From contig NZ_CP040442.1 of NCBI RefSeq assembly GCF_015191005.1, forward strand, positions 558,001-622,000: a DNA stretch of 64,000 nucleotides. Direction: 5' to 3'. The position numbers and the translations under genes were made by a program. How positions within the stretch are numbered: position 1 is the first letter of the stretch; every line of letters begins with the position of its first letter. Positions 1 to 8,504 of the stretch are shown piece by piece. This stretch comes from Kaistella flava (ex Peng et al. 2021). GTDB taxonomy: Bacteria > Bacteroidota > Bacteroidia > Flavobacteriales > Weeksellaceae. The notes under the pieces were generated by a model, which saw only the letters and a list, made by a program, of their open reading frames with translations, was not told the origin of the DNA and searched no databases.

Positions 1-80
1 ATTATAGCTTAAAACCTTATAAACTTTTGAGGATTGGCGATAATTATGTAATTGCAAAATATTTTAATTTAAAAGATTAA
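1..80 (+). CDS. C-terminal end of an unidentified protein (partial)
   Basis: Reading frame 3 is open from the window edge to a TAA at 78-80 and gives about 25 residues ending in NLKD. The composition (KPYKLLRIGDNYVIAKY) looks protein-like, and the gene would converge with the aquaporin gene, so it may be the 3' end of a plus-strand gene. The stretch is too short to assign a family and could be a chance open frame. Confidence 0.3.
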   Translation, partial: YSLKPYKLLRIGDNYVIAKYFNLKD

Positions 81-140
81 AGAAAGAGCATCTCCTAAAA
101 AGATATTTCTGAATGGTTTTTAATTAAATTAAATCGAAAA

Positions 141-884
141 TTAATTGTCGTCGAGATGTAAATCTACAAAAGGTTTTTTGTGTTTGATTTGCAGATAAAG
201 TTCTGCTGCCGCAAGCATTCCAATGGTTGGACATAACATATAAATCCAGAAAGAAGTGTAAATATTTGCCGGAACAGCACTTGCAATTGTTCGTGCCGGA
301 TTCATTCCAAAGCCCGAAACCGGACCAGCTATATAAACATAAACTCCGACTAAAAGAGCAGATAAATAAGGAACGGTTTTCGAAAACTTACTGTCAGACA
401 GAAAAAGAACCATCGCAATCATTACGAAAGCGGTCACAGTTTCCATCAAAGCTGCCGAAATATCACTTATGTTCTTTCCTGGAACAGTTGCCACATAATT
501 TACTGGTGGATCACTCAAAACATTTCCCATCAAAAATTTCATAATGTAAACGGCCAATAATCCTCCGATGGTTTGAAAAACAGAATACCAAATCAGCTTT
601 TCCAGACTTAATTGTCCCAATCTCCAGCGCATAATTGATACCGCAGGATTGATGAAAGCTCCCGACGGCGAAGTTAAAGGTGATAAGAAAATAAAGAGGG
701 CAGTAGTGGCCATTGCAATTGCCATAACCAGCAACCGAATTTTAGGATTCGGAAGATCGAGGTGAAGAACAGTGGTTTGATGCTCTAAATTTCCAGCGAA
801 AAAGCAGGCAGAAATCATAAAGATAAACAAGCCTAATCCTTCCTGTAAAAATAAAATATAATTCTTCCTTAAGCTTTTTAGCAT
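141..884 (-). CDS. MIP-family aquaporin / glycerol-facilitator-like channel
   Basis: A 247-residue inner-membrane channel protein with about six hydrophobic segments. Both signature NPA half-helices are visible: N79-P80-A81 (FINPAVS) and N195-P196-A197 (MNPART), the latter followed by the Arg that normally forms the aromatic/arginine filter. Length matches the MIP family (230-280 residues). The family passively conducts water or small neutral solutes. Sequence alone does not tell water from glycerol specificity, and there is no glycerol kinase next to it. It is transcribed alone on the minus strand; the next gene upstream is the broken GMC oxidoreductase. Confidence 0.85.
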   Translation of the reverse strand: MLKSLRKNYILFLQEGLGLFIFMISACFFAGNLEHQTTVLHLDLPNPKIRLLVMAIAMATTALFIFLSPLTSPSGAFINPAVSIMRWRLGQLSLEKLIWYSVFQTIGGLLAVYIMKFLMGNVLSDPPVNYVATVPGKNISDISAALMETVTAFVMIAMVLFLSDSKFSKTVPYLSALLVGVYVYIAGPVSGFGMNPARTIASAVPANIYTSFWIYMLCPTIGMLAAAELYLQIKHKKPFVDLHLDDN

Positions 885-1041
885 TCTTTAATTTGTAAAT
901 GAAATAATATAACCATGGAGTTTCTTTAACAATTTTAGCAAATCAAAATGTTTTTTCTAAAACCTTAAAACCTCAAAAATTGAAGAACTCAAAAATGAAG
1001 ATCTCCAATCTCCAATCTTTTAATCTCTAGTCTCCAATCTT

Positions 1042-2592
1042 TCAATCTCGAGTCTCTAAAATCTTATCCAAAAGATGTTCACCAACCCGAATAGCATTCG
1101 CAATAATCGTTAACGACGGATTAACGGCTCCGCAACTTGGGAAAAAAGAACCGTCAACAACATACAGATTATCGATTTCATGGGTTTTACAATGGGGATC
1201 CAAAACAGAAGTTTCAGGATTATTGCCAAATCTTAAAGTGCCATTCTGATGAGCCACGCCAGCCAGCGGAATCTTTTTACTAATGTTAATATTTTCCGGC
1301 AGAAACTTAATATGATCTTCCATCTCCGTTAAAACCTTTGAGAATTTTTTCAATAATTGATCCAGCGCTTCAGCATTATGCTCGGTGTAAAGAAGATGAA
1401 TTTGGTCATCTTTCCATAAAACACGGTTTTCTGCCAGCGGTAAATCTTCGGCCATAAACCAAAAGTCCACAGAATGTTCAGCCATTTCCGACAATACTTT
1501 GGCAGGCGTGAAAATCGGCGCATCATCCGTTAACATATACCGATTGCTTTTCCCCATCAACTGAATTCCGCCCATCGGAAATTTAAAATCTTCATCACCA
1601 AAATAGTAATCATTAATGGCAAACGTTTTCTGAAAATGGACCGGATTTTTTTCAAAGCTTATCGCCAACATGGCCGCATTTTGGTGTTTCATAAAATTCC
1701 TGCCAACCTGATCGCTTTTATTGGCTAATCCATTTGGGTGTTTTTCATTAGCGGATTTTAAAAATAATGCGGCAGAATTAATGGCACCACAAGAAACAAT
1801 CACAGTTTCTGCGCTGAAGGTTATTAGTTCGCCATTCACCATTGTTTCAACGCCAGTAATTTGATTTCCCTCTTCGTTGGTCAGTAGTTTTTCCGCCTTG
1901 GCATTAATTAAAAGAGTGATATTCTCCTGATCCATTATTTTCCGAATGCAGTTGATATCGGCATCTGCTTTGGCGTGCAGTAAACATGGGAATCCATCGC
2001 AGGTATTGCATTTGATACATTCGCTGTGAAGCATATCTTCTTCATTTAATTTAATACACAACGGAATATCAAACGGATGCAAGCCCATTTTTTGTAAACC
2101 TTCCCGAACTTCTGCAATTCTGGGTTCATCTTTTACACCTTGATATGGAAGTTCAGTAGTACGAAACGGTTATGTAGGATCTACGCCTGATTTACCATGA
2201 ACATCATAGAGTCTTTCTGCCTTCGCATAATAAGGTTCCAAATCAGAATAAGACAAAGGCCAGCTTGGACTGATTCCGCCCACATGTTGAATCTCCTCAA
2301 AATCCCTTTCCCGAAGTCTAAAAAGGGCCGCGCCATAAACCTTCGTGTTGCCACCAACCCAATATCCGGTGCCGGGATGCAAATCTTTTCCGTCTTTATC
2401 TTTCCAGACTTCTTTGGTGTGGTATCTTTCTTTGTCGAAAACTGCTATTGTGTCCCAGTTTTCCTTCTCCTGAGGTAGAAAACTACCGCGTTCCAATATT
2501 AAAATACTTTTGCCACTTCCCGCCAAAGTGTAAGCAATCGTTCCACCTCCAGCGCCAGATCCGATAATGATAAAGTCGTAATGGGTTTTCAT
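1042..2592 (-). pseudogene. GMC-family FAD oxidoreductase interrupted by one in-frame stop
   Basis: The reading frame starts at ATG 2592 with the FAD-binding GSGAGGGTIA motif and is open for 140 codons, then meets TAA at 2172-2170. The same frame continues at once with PFRTTELPYQG and runs to 1042 with no shift. The downstream part has the Cys-rich CIKCNTCDGFPC stretch and the C-terminal GAVNPSLTI segment of bacterial GMC enzymes. Reading through, the product is about 516 residues, a normal family length. The context DPT-stop-PFR fits a lost Glu codon (GAA to TAA, one base). The members oxidise alcohols or sugars with FAD. As written the gene cannot give a full enzyme, so this is a recent pseudogene or a sequence error. 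The fragment starting at Met 2088 lacks the FAD loop. Confidence 0.85.
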
Positions 2593-2671
2593 ATTTGTTA
2601 TTTAAATCAAAATTAGCGATTAAAACGTTTTTTTTAGAATACTTAAAGTTAAAGTTTAATTAAAATAGAAT

Positions 2672-2679
2672 TATCTTTG
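2672..2679 (+). promoter_or_regulatory. -7 element of the sdaA promoter
   Basis: TATCTTTG fits the Bacteroidota consensus TAnnTTTG and lies 45 bases upstream of the sdaA ATG. The -33 box is not clear. Confidence 0.5.
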
Positions 2680-2724
2680 TGACGCTCTCAATTTGGTCTA
2701 ATCATCATCTCGTATTAAAGAATA

Positions 2725-4143
2725 ATGGAATCAATAAGTGTTTTTGAAATTATAAAAGTAGGAATCGGTCCTTCCAGTTCCCATACCATGGGACCGTGGA
2801 ATGCGGCGGAAAGTTTTATTAGAAAAATTAAAACCGATCACCAGCTTCAGGATGTCAAAGAAGTTTTTGTAGAATTTTTTGGCTCACTTGCCAAAACCGG
2901 AATCGGTCACGGCACTGATATCGCGGGAATGCTTGGACTTTCAGGTGAGAATTTTAAAGAAATCGACACGTCCAAAATTGATGAGAAAGTAGCTTATATC
3001 AAATTTTCGAAAACGCTGAATCTTAACGGCGAAAAACAAATTCCTTTTATTTACGGTCATCATTTGATTTTAAACAAACAGAAATCACTCGACTTTCATC
3101 CGAACGGAATGATCTTCAAAGCCGTATTTGAAAATGGTGAAGAATTATCTCAGGATTACTATTCAATCGGTGGCGGATTTATCGCCACTCAAGAAGCTAA
3201 TTCTTACGAAAACCATTGTACCAGAACCCTTTATCCTTGCCACAACGGAAAAGATATCGACAAAAATATTGCGAAATTAAATCTGGATAAAATTTCAGAT
3301 CTGGTTTTCCTCAACGAAGAATCTTGGCGAACCAAAGAAGAAACCGAAAGAGAAGCCCTTTATATTTGGCAACAGATTAAAGAATGCATTTACAAAGGTG
3401 TCAACAAAGAAGGAATTCTTCCTGGCGGTTTAAATGTGACCCGTCGTGCAGCCGGTTTGAACACCAAATTACTGGGCGACAAAGTCTATAAAAATATTCA
3501 TGAATGGTATCAACATCTTGTCGAAGCGGATGTAAGTTTTACCAATATCAATAAATGGGTTTCCTGTTTTGCGCTTGCCGTGAACGAAGAAAATGCCAAT
3601 TTTGGAAGAATTATTACGGCTCCAACCAACGGTGCGAGTGGCGTAATTCCTGCCGTTCTCATGTATTCTCAATGTTTCACCGATTTCAAAAGTGACGATA
3701 ATATCATCCGCTTCCTTTTGGTAGCAGGCGAAATTGGAACGCTCTTTAAAAAGAACGCCACCATTTCTGCGGCGATGGGCGGTTGCCAAGCCGAGATTGG
3801 CGTTTCCTCTGCCATGGCCGCGGCCGGTCTTACCGAGATCATGGGCGGAACTCCAGGTCAGGTTCAGATGGCTGCCGAAATTGCCATGGAACATCACCTC
3901 GGCATGACTTGTGATCCTATCGGTGGATTGGTTCAGATTCCGTGTATCGAGCGTAATTCTATGGGCGCCATCAAAGCGATTACCGCGGCCAATATCGCCT
4001 TAGAATCCGATCCTACCAAAGCGCGCGTGACTTTAGACGAGGTGATTCAATCGATGTGGGAAACCGCTCAAAGCATGAATGACCGCTTCAAAGAAACCTC
4101 CGAAGGTGGCCTCGCCATCGCAGTTAACGTCGCTGAATGTTAA
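2725..4143 (+). CDS. sdaA: L-serine ammonia-lyase, iron-sulfur type, single chain
   Basis: Converts L-serine to pyruvate and ammonia in the cytoplasm. The 472-residue chain opens with SVFEIIKVGIGPSSSHTMGP, the substrate-binding start of the beta domain of L-serine dehydratases. The alpha domain carries the cluster cysteines, seen here as C354 (GGCQAEIG), C396 (CDPIGG) and C407 (IPCIERN). The last residue is Cys472; in the structurally studied Legionella enzyme a C-terminal Cys folds back onto the cluster, so the same tail may exist here. Alpha and beta domains are fused, as in E. coli SdaA. It has its own promoter and is divergent from the GMC gene. Confidence 0.93.
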   Translation: MESISVFEIIKVGIGPSSSHTMGPWNAAESFIRKIKTDHQLQDVKEVFVEFFGSLAKTGIGHGTDIAGMLGLSGENFKEIDTSKIDEKVAYIKFSKTLNLNGEKQIPFIYGHHLILNKQKSLDFHPNGMIFKAVFENGEELSQDYYSIGGGFIATQEANSYENHCTRTLYPCHNGKDIDKNIAKLNLDKISDLVFLNEESWRTKEETEREALYIWQQIKECIYKGVNKEGILPGGLNVTRRAAGLNTKLLGDKVYKNIHEWYQHLVEADVSFTNINKWVSCFALAVNEENANFGRIITAPTNGASGVIPAVLMYSQCFTDFKSDDNIIRFLLVAGEIGTLFKKNATISAAMGGCQAEIGVSSAMAAAGLTEIMGGTPGQVQMAAEIAMEHHLGMTCDPIGGLVQIPCIERNSMGAIKAITAANIALESDPTKARVTLDEVIQSMWETAQSMNDRFKETSEGGLAIAVNVAEC

Positions 4144-4157
4144 ACTCTTTTCTCTAA

Positions 4158-4283
4158 TTTTTAGGAGCAACAAGATTTTCGCTTTTCCGAAGACTCTTCC
4201 CGCTCTTCGTTACAATCCTCCATTCGGTGCTCGCTTTGCTCGCGCCTCATTCCGGGATTTCCACTGCGATCGGGGCTATAATT
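4158..4283 (+). repeat. Interspersed repeat R1 (AGGAGC...GGGGCTA family)
   Basis: Starts TTAGGAGCAACAAG and ends GATCGGGGCTATAA directly after sdaA. Its inner 62 bases (4210-4271) match the reverse complement of 11368-11429 at 53 of 62 positions by hand count, including GCTCGCTTTGCTCGCGCCTC. The ends match copies near 42.3 and 44.4 kb. The stretch holds no credible gene. Confidence 0.75.
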
Positions 4284-4415
4284 AAGGTTTTTTTTGCTTT
4301 GAAGATTACAATAAATAGAAATTCCTCTTGAAGTTTGTAGATCATTTTTACTGTTTTGGTAAATAAAGTGTAATTATTGTTGATTAAGCTTCAATTTTGT
4401 AAAAGCAAGGAAAAT

Positions 4416-5036
4416 ATGAATGTAAAAAAGAAAATCTTAATTATTATTTCAATTCTGTTTTGTCTGAATATTATTGTGTCTTTAATTATTTTCTTATTCC
4501 ACAGTTTTCCGAAAAATAGGATTTTTGAAATTCAAAATTTATCAACTATTCAGCAATGGGCGATACTCATTGGAGCGCTTCTATTGTTTGTGACAATTGG
4601 AAATATGTTAATTCATATTTATTACAAGAAGCAACACAAGAAAATTCTAAATCAGATTAGAAATGAAAAGTATGAAATTTTCAAAAATATAGTATTTACA
4701 CAGACTTGGAATTTTGGATTCAGAATAAATCGAGCAGATTTAATTTTAATAGAAAGTGAAATAATTGTGCTAATTTATAATGTAAACTTTAATGGCTTGA
4801 TCAAACAAGCACAACCTGCAATTTTATTTTATAAAGATAGTAATTCACAAAAAATAAAGGAAGGAATTAGTAATCAAAGCAAAATTGGAACAATATTTTC
4901 TACAACGTGCGGATTTAAAATAACAGGGAAAGTTGATACTTTATTTAAAAAACAAAACTTGAATTTTTCGTTTGAAACTAATCAAAATCAAAAAAATCAA
5001 ATAGTTAAAATTTTGATAGAAAATAAATTAATATAG
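4416..5036 (+). CDS. Unrecognised two-helix membrane protein
   Basis: A 206-residue product when started at ATG 4416, which has AAGGA just upstream; an in-frame TTG at 4377 is a poorer choice. There are two strongly hydrophobic segments in the first 70 residues (about 5-27 and 46-68), then a Lys/Asn/Ile-rich soluble region with no motif I know. It is AT-rich compared with sdaA. It sits between a repeat and another orphan membrane protein, so it is probably an accessory gene. No function can be assigned. Confidence 0.6.
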   Translation: MNVKKKILIIISILFCLNIIVSLIIFLFHSFPKNRIFEIQNLSTIQQWAILIGALLLFVTIGNMLIHIYYKKQHKKILNQIRNEKYEIFKNIVFTQTWNFGFRINRADLILIESEIIVLIYNVNFNGLIKQAQPAILFYKDSNSQKIKEGISNQSKIGTIFSTTCGFKITGKVDTLFKKQNLNFSFETNQNQKNQIVKILIENKLI

Positions 5037-5129
5037 TTTTGTCTACATGAAATGAATTAATGATTATTTTGAAATATTAATAATATAAACTAATAGCTAA
5101 CAACCATTTAATTTAACTTATCCAAAGTA

Positions 5130-5579
5130 ATGAATTTTCTACCTTTTAAGCGCATGAATTTTGAATCTTCTATTAGCAAAGATGATTTTGAAAAAAATCT
5201 GTCTTCTTTACTAAAATCATCAAAATCTGAAAATGTCTTTAATTTATCAGTAAATGATTTTTCAATTCGAGGTAAGATTTCTGAGGGAGAATTCTTAATC
5301 GAGAAAAAGATTGAGGGAAGAAGTCCCATCAATTATAAAATTGAGGGTAAGATTGATTGTAATAGCCTGCTCAATATTTCTGTTACAATAAAGCCAAAAA
5401 TAATGGGAATTGTTTTCTCCTTAATTTTTATTTGTTTTTCTTTTTACTTTACCCGAACCTACACTGTTCCATTGATAGCGACAGGTTTTATTTATATAAT
5501 TACTATTATAACTTTTAGACTCTACACTACTTGGGTACAAGATCTTTTTGAGAAAAAATTATTAAAAAAAGATTTGTAA
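5130..5579 (+). CDS. Unrecognised small membrane protein
   Basis: 149 residues. The first 90 or so are soluble and rich in Ser and Lys, with a possible beta-rich stretch. Two adjacent hydrophobic segments follow (about 93-109 and 113-130), then a basic tail ending KKLLKKDL. The shape recalls small proteins with an N-terminal soluble domain anchored by a C-terminal helical hairpin, but I recognise no family. It is AT-rich and follows the previous orphan gene by 93 bases in the same direction, so the two may be co-transcribed. Confidence 0.55.
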   Translation: MNFLPFKRMNFESSISKDDFEKNLSSLLKSSKSENVFNLSVNDFSIRGKISEGEFLIEKKIEGRSPINYKIEGKIDCNSLLNISVTIKPKIMGIVFSLIFICFSFYFTRTYTVPLIATGFIYIITIITFRLYTTWVQDLFEKKLLKKDL

Positions 5580-5587
5580 ATTTCAAC

Positions 5588-5775
5588 TACCGCAAAATCC
5601 GGTAATATTAGTCGCATTACGAATCAAATATTCCCAAAAATCATCATAATCATTTTCTACCGCTGATTTAAACTTACGATGTTGCGTAATATGTTAATTC
5701 ATAATATTCAACACATTTTATTTATTCTGTCTGAAAATCGGAATAATATTTCAGGGTCGGGGTTCGCCAGATGAA
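5588..5775 (-). pseudogene. Decayed remnant of the 3' end of tyrA
   Basis: This stretch aligns base for base, with one or two single-base gaps, to the last part of intact tyrA at about 7180-7375. Identical blocks include TTTAAACTTACG and TTCTGTCTGAAAAT. Translated on the minus strand it reads NIMN-stop-HITQHRKFKSAVEND, against NVLDVLNEHITQLRKFKSALEKD in TyrA. A Glu codon has become TAA and the original terminal stop is lost. It is a truncated, non-functional duplicate lying about 1.6 kb from the intact gene. Confidence 0.8.
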
Positions 5776-5831
5776 TTGTAAAATAAAAGTTAATTTTTAA
5801 TTGCCTATAACTTTATAATCAAAATCCATCA

Positions 5832-6659
5832 TCACAATTCATAAATCAATCTAAAAAAAGAACTGAATTTTTCTTTACTTTTTGTGATTGGAAAACCTGC
5901 AACTAGACCCAGTGCTAAAGCTTTATTGATCTGGATTTTTCCCTGTGGACGCATTGTCATTTCAAACTTTCCATCGACAATCTCTTTGTTGAATTCAATT
6001 CCTACAAAATTGGAGGAATTGGGGATTGCATAATCAATTGAAGTGTTAATCTGCCAATCGACATTGGTATAATCCGTATTAAATCGATGTTTAAAGATAG
6101 GACCTGCAAAAATTAAAGTGTGAATACTGCTTCCCCAACGTTTTGCTGCAATAAAAAATGGACAGTATTGTAATCCCTTGATCAATGGTTTATCATCCAG
6201 ATCTTCAAAAGCGGTAAAACCGAAAACTTGCGTGTAACCAATCGCAAGCGTTGTATTGTATTTGGGGGAAACATAAAAAGAATATTGCGCAGACAATCTC
6301 AAATTATCAAATCTGTTTTTGGGAATAACTTGTGCGTCGCTTATCCTTTTAAAGAATGAAAAATCGGTTTCTACTTCGAGTCCCAGTCGGTCAATTGGAG
6401 CAAATTCGTATTCTGCTAAAACTCCATATTCGCTATAATCTGATGTGTTTTTAAAATCACCTGCAAGATTAAGCTCTTTCTCACCTTTTCGTGCACCAAG
6501 ATCCCGAACTAAATCGATATACAAAGGCTCAATATGATGTACTTTTGGGATTTTAACAGGAGGATTAGAAATTGGTTGCTCCTGAGCATTGGTAGCAATA
6601 CTGCAAAATAGCAATACTAAAAGAATCAAGTTACCGCTTACTTTTACTCGATTTTCCAT
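5832..6659 (-). CDS. Putative outer-membrane beta-barrel protein, function unknown
   Basis: 275 residues with a clear N-terminal signal peptide (hydrophobic stretch at about 9-23, then TNAQEQ). The mature part begins with a Pro-rich linker and an HHIEPLYIDLVRDLGARKGEKE segment that I recall as recurrent in uncharacterised flavobacterial proteins. The rest alternates polar and aromatic residues like transmembrane beta-strands and ends FFRLIYEL, an outer-membrane-style C-terminus. It is probably a small barrel or porin-like protein. It is transcribed alone between the tyrA remnant and intact tyrA. Substrate and role are unknown. Confidence 0.65.
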   Translation of the reverse strand: MENRVKVSGNLILLVLLFCSIATNAQEQPISNPPVKIPKVHHIEPLYIDLVRDLGARKGEKELNLAGDFKNTSDYSEYGVLAEYEFAPIDRLGLEVETDFSFFKRISDAQVIPKNRFDNLRLSAQYSFYVSPKYNTTLAIGYTQVFGFTAFEDLDDKPLIKGLQYCPFFIAAKRWGSSIHTLIFAGPIFKHRFNTDYTNVDWQINTSIDYAIPNSSNFVGIEFNKEIVDGKFEMTMRPQGKIQINKALALGLVAGFPITKSKEKFSSFFRLIYEL

Positions 6660-7177
6660 TTTAATAGCTTGTAAATGAGATTACAAGTAGTAAAATTAGA
6701 AAAAAGTCAGGACGCAAATTTCTTTTTTTTAAGCTTTTTTTAAGTAAAGTTAAAATTTAACATTTCAGAAATGAAACAGTAAAGTTTATGAAATTCCTAA
6801 AAAAAATAGCTGAATTTTATATAGAGTTAGAGTTCGTTTAAATTTTAATAAAACATACTAGTCAAGTAAGAATTAGTTTTCACTTTGAAAATATTTGGAA
6901 CATAAAGTTGAAAATCTTTGACTTTAGAAACTTATGTGAACTATTAGAAGTAGTTTTTTCCTAAAACTTTTGTGACTTTGTGGTTGATTTTTTTGTGTTA
7001 AATATAAACAGGGTCTTAATTCTTGATTATTCTTTTAGTGCAATATTTTTTAAATTCTATTGATTGATATAATATTCGAATTAGTACTAAATCATTATTA
7101 AAAAAGTAAAACGAAATGTCACGTCATCAAAGCATAAAAATGGTACTGAAACAATTCTAAATTTGAAAGTCGTATCG
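6660..7177. other. Gene-free spacer, AT-rich, with one half repeat
   Basis: No credible reading frame on either strand. The only structure I see is at 6965-6985, where ACTTTTGTGACTTTGTGGTT matches the terminal arm of the inverted-repeat elements at 17.2 and 18.3 kb; no partner arm is visible nearby, so it looks like a solo end. Confidence 0.6.
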
Positions 7178-8020
7178 TTAACGCAAAATCCCCCGAATCT
7201 TATTCGCATTCCGGATCAACTCTTCCAAATACTCATAATTATCCTTTTCCAAGGCCGATTTAAACTTACGAAGTTGCGTAATGTGTTCATTCAAAACATC
7301 TAACACATTCTCTTTGTTCTGTCTGAAAATAGGAACCCACATTTCAGGATGAGATTTTGCCAAACGAACCGTACTCGAAAAACCGGAACTCGCTAACTGG
7401 AAAATAGTATCTTCTTCACGTTCCTTTTCCAGAACGGTATTTGCCAGCGCATAAGAGGTAATATGGGAAATATGAGAGATATAAGCCGTGTGAACATCGT
7501 GACCTTCTGCTTCCATATACAACAGATTCATTTCTAAATGTTCTGCAACTAGCTCCACCATTTTTAAAGCATCTGGCGCAGAATCTTCTTTGTCACAAAT
7601 TACGCCCGCTCTTCCCGTGAAACTGTCTGATATCGCTGATTTTGGCCCAGAATTTTCTGTTCCCCACATCGGGTGAAAAGCAACGAAACGATTTCTGTTT
7701 TTGTGATTTTCTACTGCCTTTACAATTCCTGCTTTGGTAGAACCAACATCCATTACGGTTTGGTGATCGTTGACCAAATCTAAAATAGATGGCAATAATT
7801 TCCTCGCTGAATCAACTGGAATGGCCAGAATAATTAATTCAGAATTTTTAATGGCATTTTCTAAAGAAGAACCTTCATTGATAATTCCCAGTTCTTTTGC
7901 TTCCAGTAAATGCTGCTCATTTTGATCAACGCCGTAAACGTGGTCTACAAAGTGTTTTTCACGTAATTTTAAGGCAATTGACCCACCAATTAAACCAGTA
8001 CCGATGATGGTTAATTTCAT
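7178..8020 (-). CDS. tyrA: Prephenate dehydrogenase
   Basis: Oxidatively decarboxylates prephenate to 4-hydroxyphenylpyruvate in tyrosine synthesis. Starting at ATG 8020 the protein (280 residues) opens MKLTIIGTGLIGGS, a GxGxxG NAD-binding loop right at the N-terminus, as expected; an upstream in-frame start would only add a 14-residue unconserved extension. The motif HPMWGTENSGP and the helical C-terminal dimerisation region (SHISHITSYALA) fit the family. It carries no fused chorismate mutase or ACT domain. The last in a minus-strand series after ald and the small protein at 8133-8504. A decayed copy of its 3' end lies 1.6 kb away. Confidence 0.9.
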   Translation of the reverse strand: MKLTIIGTGLIGGSIALKLREKHFVDHVYGVDQNEQHLLEAKELGIINEGSSLENAIKNSELIILAIPVDSARKLLPSILDLVNDHQTVMDVGSTKAGIVKAVENHKNRNRFVAFHPMWGTENSGPKSAISDSFTGRAGVICDKEDSAPDALKMVELVAEHLEMNLLYMEAEGHDVHTAYISHISHITSYALANTVLEKEREEDTIFQLASSGFSSTVRLAKSHPEMWVPIFRQNKENVLDVLNEHITQLRKFKSALEKDNYEYLEELIRNANKIRGILR

Positions 8021-8132
8021 ATGAAGATGTTTGTTTTTTTTAATGAAATATGGTATCGCCAAACTTCATCAGCAATTTTTTACTGTGTTTGTTATTGGCG
8101 ATTTCATAAGTATTAAGGTCTAAAGAAAAGGA

Positions 8133-8504
8133 TTAACGTAATTTTTTCAGACTTTGGAAATTCGATGTTTCCGTACATTTTTCATATCCGATTTCGTATC
8201 GTGGATTGTTCTTCGGATAGGTCAAAATATAATTTGGACAAGGTTTTTTCTGAGCATCACTTCTTTCGAAATCAACATTTCCTTTCGTTAGAATACTGTC
8301 TTTTAAAAATTTCTCATCTATTTTCAGCATTTCCATTTCAGTTTTAAAACTATCGGAATAATTGAATTTTTTAGATAATGTTTCTGCAATCACTCTAGAA
8401 TTAGGAAGATATCCGCTGCAACTTGCGCCTTTTTTGTTCAGAATAAAAAATACGATGACAAGTCCGGGAACTAATCCCAGTAAGAAGAATTTGGCTTTTC
8501 TCAT
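8133..8504 (-). CDS. Small membrane-anchored protein of unknown function
   Basis: 123 residues with a single N-terminal hydrophobic anchor (about 5-22) followed by KKGASCSGYLPNSRVIAETL. The mature part has Cys residues (CSG, KPCPNY, EKCTE) that suggest an extracytoplasmic, possibly disulfide-bonded or Cys-reactive fold. I recall similar uncharacterised proteins in Chryseobacterium, but no function. Its ATG abuts the stop codon of ald with no spacer, which points to co-transcription and translational coupling. Confidence 0.65.
   Translation of the reverse strand: MRKAKFFLLGLVPGLVIVFFILNKKGASCSGYLPNSRVIAETLSKKFNYSDSFKTEMEMLKIDEKFLKDSILTKGNVDFERSDAQKKPCPNYILTYPKNNPRYEIGYEKCTETSNFQSLKKLR

Noticed and set aside
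1042..2088. C-terminal half of the GMC gene as an independent gene starting at Met 2088
   Set aside because: It lacks the FAD-binding loop and continues in the same frame as the N-terminal part. One broken gene is the simpler reading.
3469..3897. Long minus-strand frame opposite sdaA
   Set aside because: Antisense shadow of a strongly conserved gene; the same holds for similar frames opposite ald, tpiA, folP, the POT genes, kdsB and ftsK.
4377..4415. TTG start for the orphan membrane protein
   Set aside because: ATG 4416 has a purine-rich AAGGA upstream and begins directly with a basic N-terminus and hydrophobic helix.
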